NCBI GenBank assembly: GCA_030830595.1
Contig: JAURMS010000214.1
Span: forward strand, 1 to 6,249
Length of the DNA: 6,249 bases
Origin: Gammaproteobacteria bacterium
GTDB lineage: Bacteria > Pseudomonadota > Gammaproteobacteria > Steroidobacterales > Steroidobacteraceae
Direction: 5' to 3'
The position numbers and the translations under genes were made by a program. Shown piece after piece: positions 6,044 through 6,249 of the stretch (its first letter is position 1; each line of letters starts with the position of its first letter). A model generated the notes under the pieces. The model saw only the letters and a list, made by a program, of their open reading frames with translations, did no database searches and was not told the origin of the DNA.

Positions 6044-6249
6044 GCGCGCAAGCTCGCCAGGGATTCACGACACTGACGCAGGCCCCTGGCCACGTGTTTT
6101 TCCACCGTGCCCAGGCTGATGCCCAGCCGTTCGGCGATCTGCGGCTGGCTCAGTCCCTCGACCACCCGCAGCAGGAACACCTCCCGGCACTTGGGCGGCA
6201 ATTCGTTCAAGCATTGCAGTAACCGTTGCAATTCCTGATCTCGCCCGGC
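6040..6249 (-). CDS. FecI-type ECF RNA polymerase sigma factor, C-terminal part (5' end outside window)
   Basis: The frame is open to the window edge; 69 residues are visible. They form sigma region 4: LNELPPKCREVFLLRVVEGLS, then the helix-turn-helix PQIAERLGISLGTVEKHVARGL and a short tail RQCRESLASLRA. LPxKCREVFLLRxxEGLS and GTVEKHVARGL are typical of the FecI subgroup of ECF sigma factors, where region 4 contacts the promoter -35 element and the anti-sigma protein. Region 2 lies beyond the window. The stop overlaps the fecR-like start (ATGA), so the pair is almost surely one operon. The target is likely the receptor gene just downstream, by analogy with fec-type loci. The TTG at 6231 is internal, not a start. 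Confidence 0.92.
   Translation of the reverse strand, partial: AGRDQELQRLLQCLNELPPKCREVFLLRVVEGLSQPQIAERLGISLGTVEKHVARGLRQCRESLASLRA

Overview
The window is GC-rich DNA with dense, short-spaced genes. It most likely comes from a free-living Gram-negative bacterium, probably a gammaproteobacterium of Xanthomonadales/Nevskiales/Chromatiales type. That placement is inferred from three things: a TonB-dependent outer-membrane receptor with a VTGSQI-type N-terminus, a FecI/FecR-type regulatory pair, and a secreted fibronectin-III protein with a glycine-rich tail. No rRNA, tRNA, CRISPR array, insertion sequence or phage gene was seen.

Layout. Positions 1-964 (+) hold the 3' end of a gene for an extracellular protein built of fibronectin type III domains. 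It ends in 13 glycines and a short basic, two-cysteine tail. A strong stem-loop at 991-1015 follows and separates it from a convergent minus-strand gene cluster filling the rest of the window. In the direction of transcription that cluster reads: the C-terminal part of a FecI-type ECF sigma factor (6249-6040, open at the window edge), a short FecR-like anti-sigma protein overlapping it by 4 bases (6043-5657), a 1001-residue TonB-dependent receptor (5576-2571), and a DASS/SLC13-family inner-membrane anion transporter (2515-1025).

How the genes may work together. The sigma/anti-sigma pair probably controls the receptor. The receptor would bring a substrate across the outer membrane using TonB energy, and the SLC13-type transporter would carry a carboxylate or similar anion across the inner membrane. 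The substrate cannot be read from sequence. A di- or tricarboxylate, or a metal-carboxylate complex, is the simplest guess.

The most unusual point is that the two parts that normally talk to each other in Fec-type signalling are both absent. The FecR-like protein stops right after its single membrane helix, with no periplasmic domain, and the receptor has no N-terminal STN signalling domain. A run of eight G on the coding strand sits exactly at the FecR stop codon. One extra G would open the anti-sigma frame into the receptor frame.
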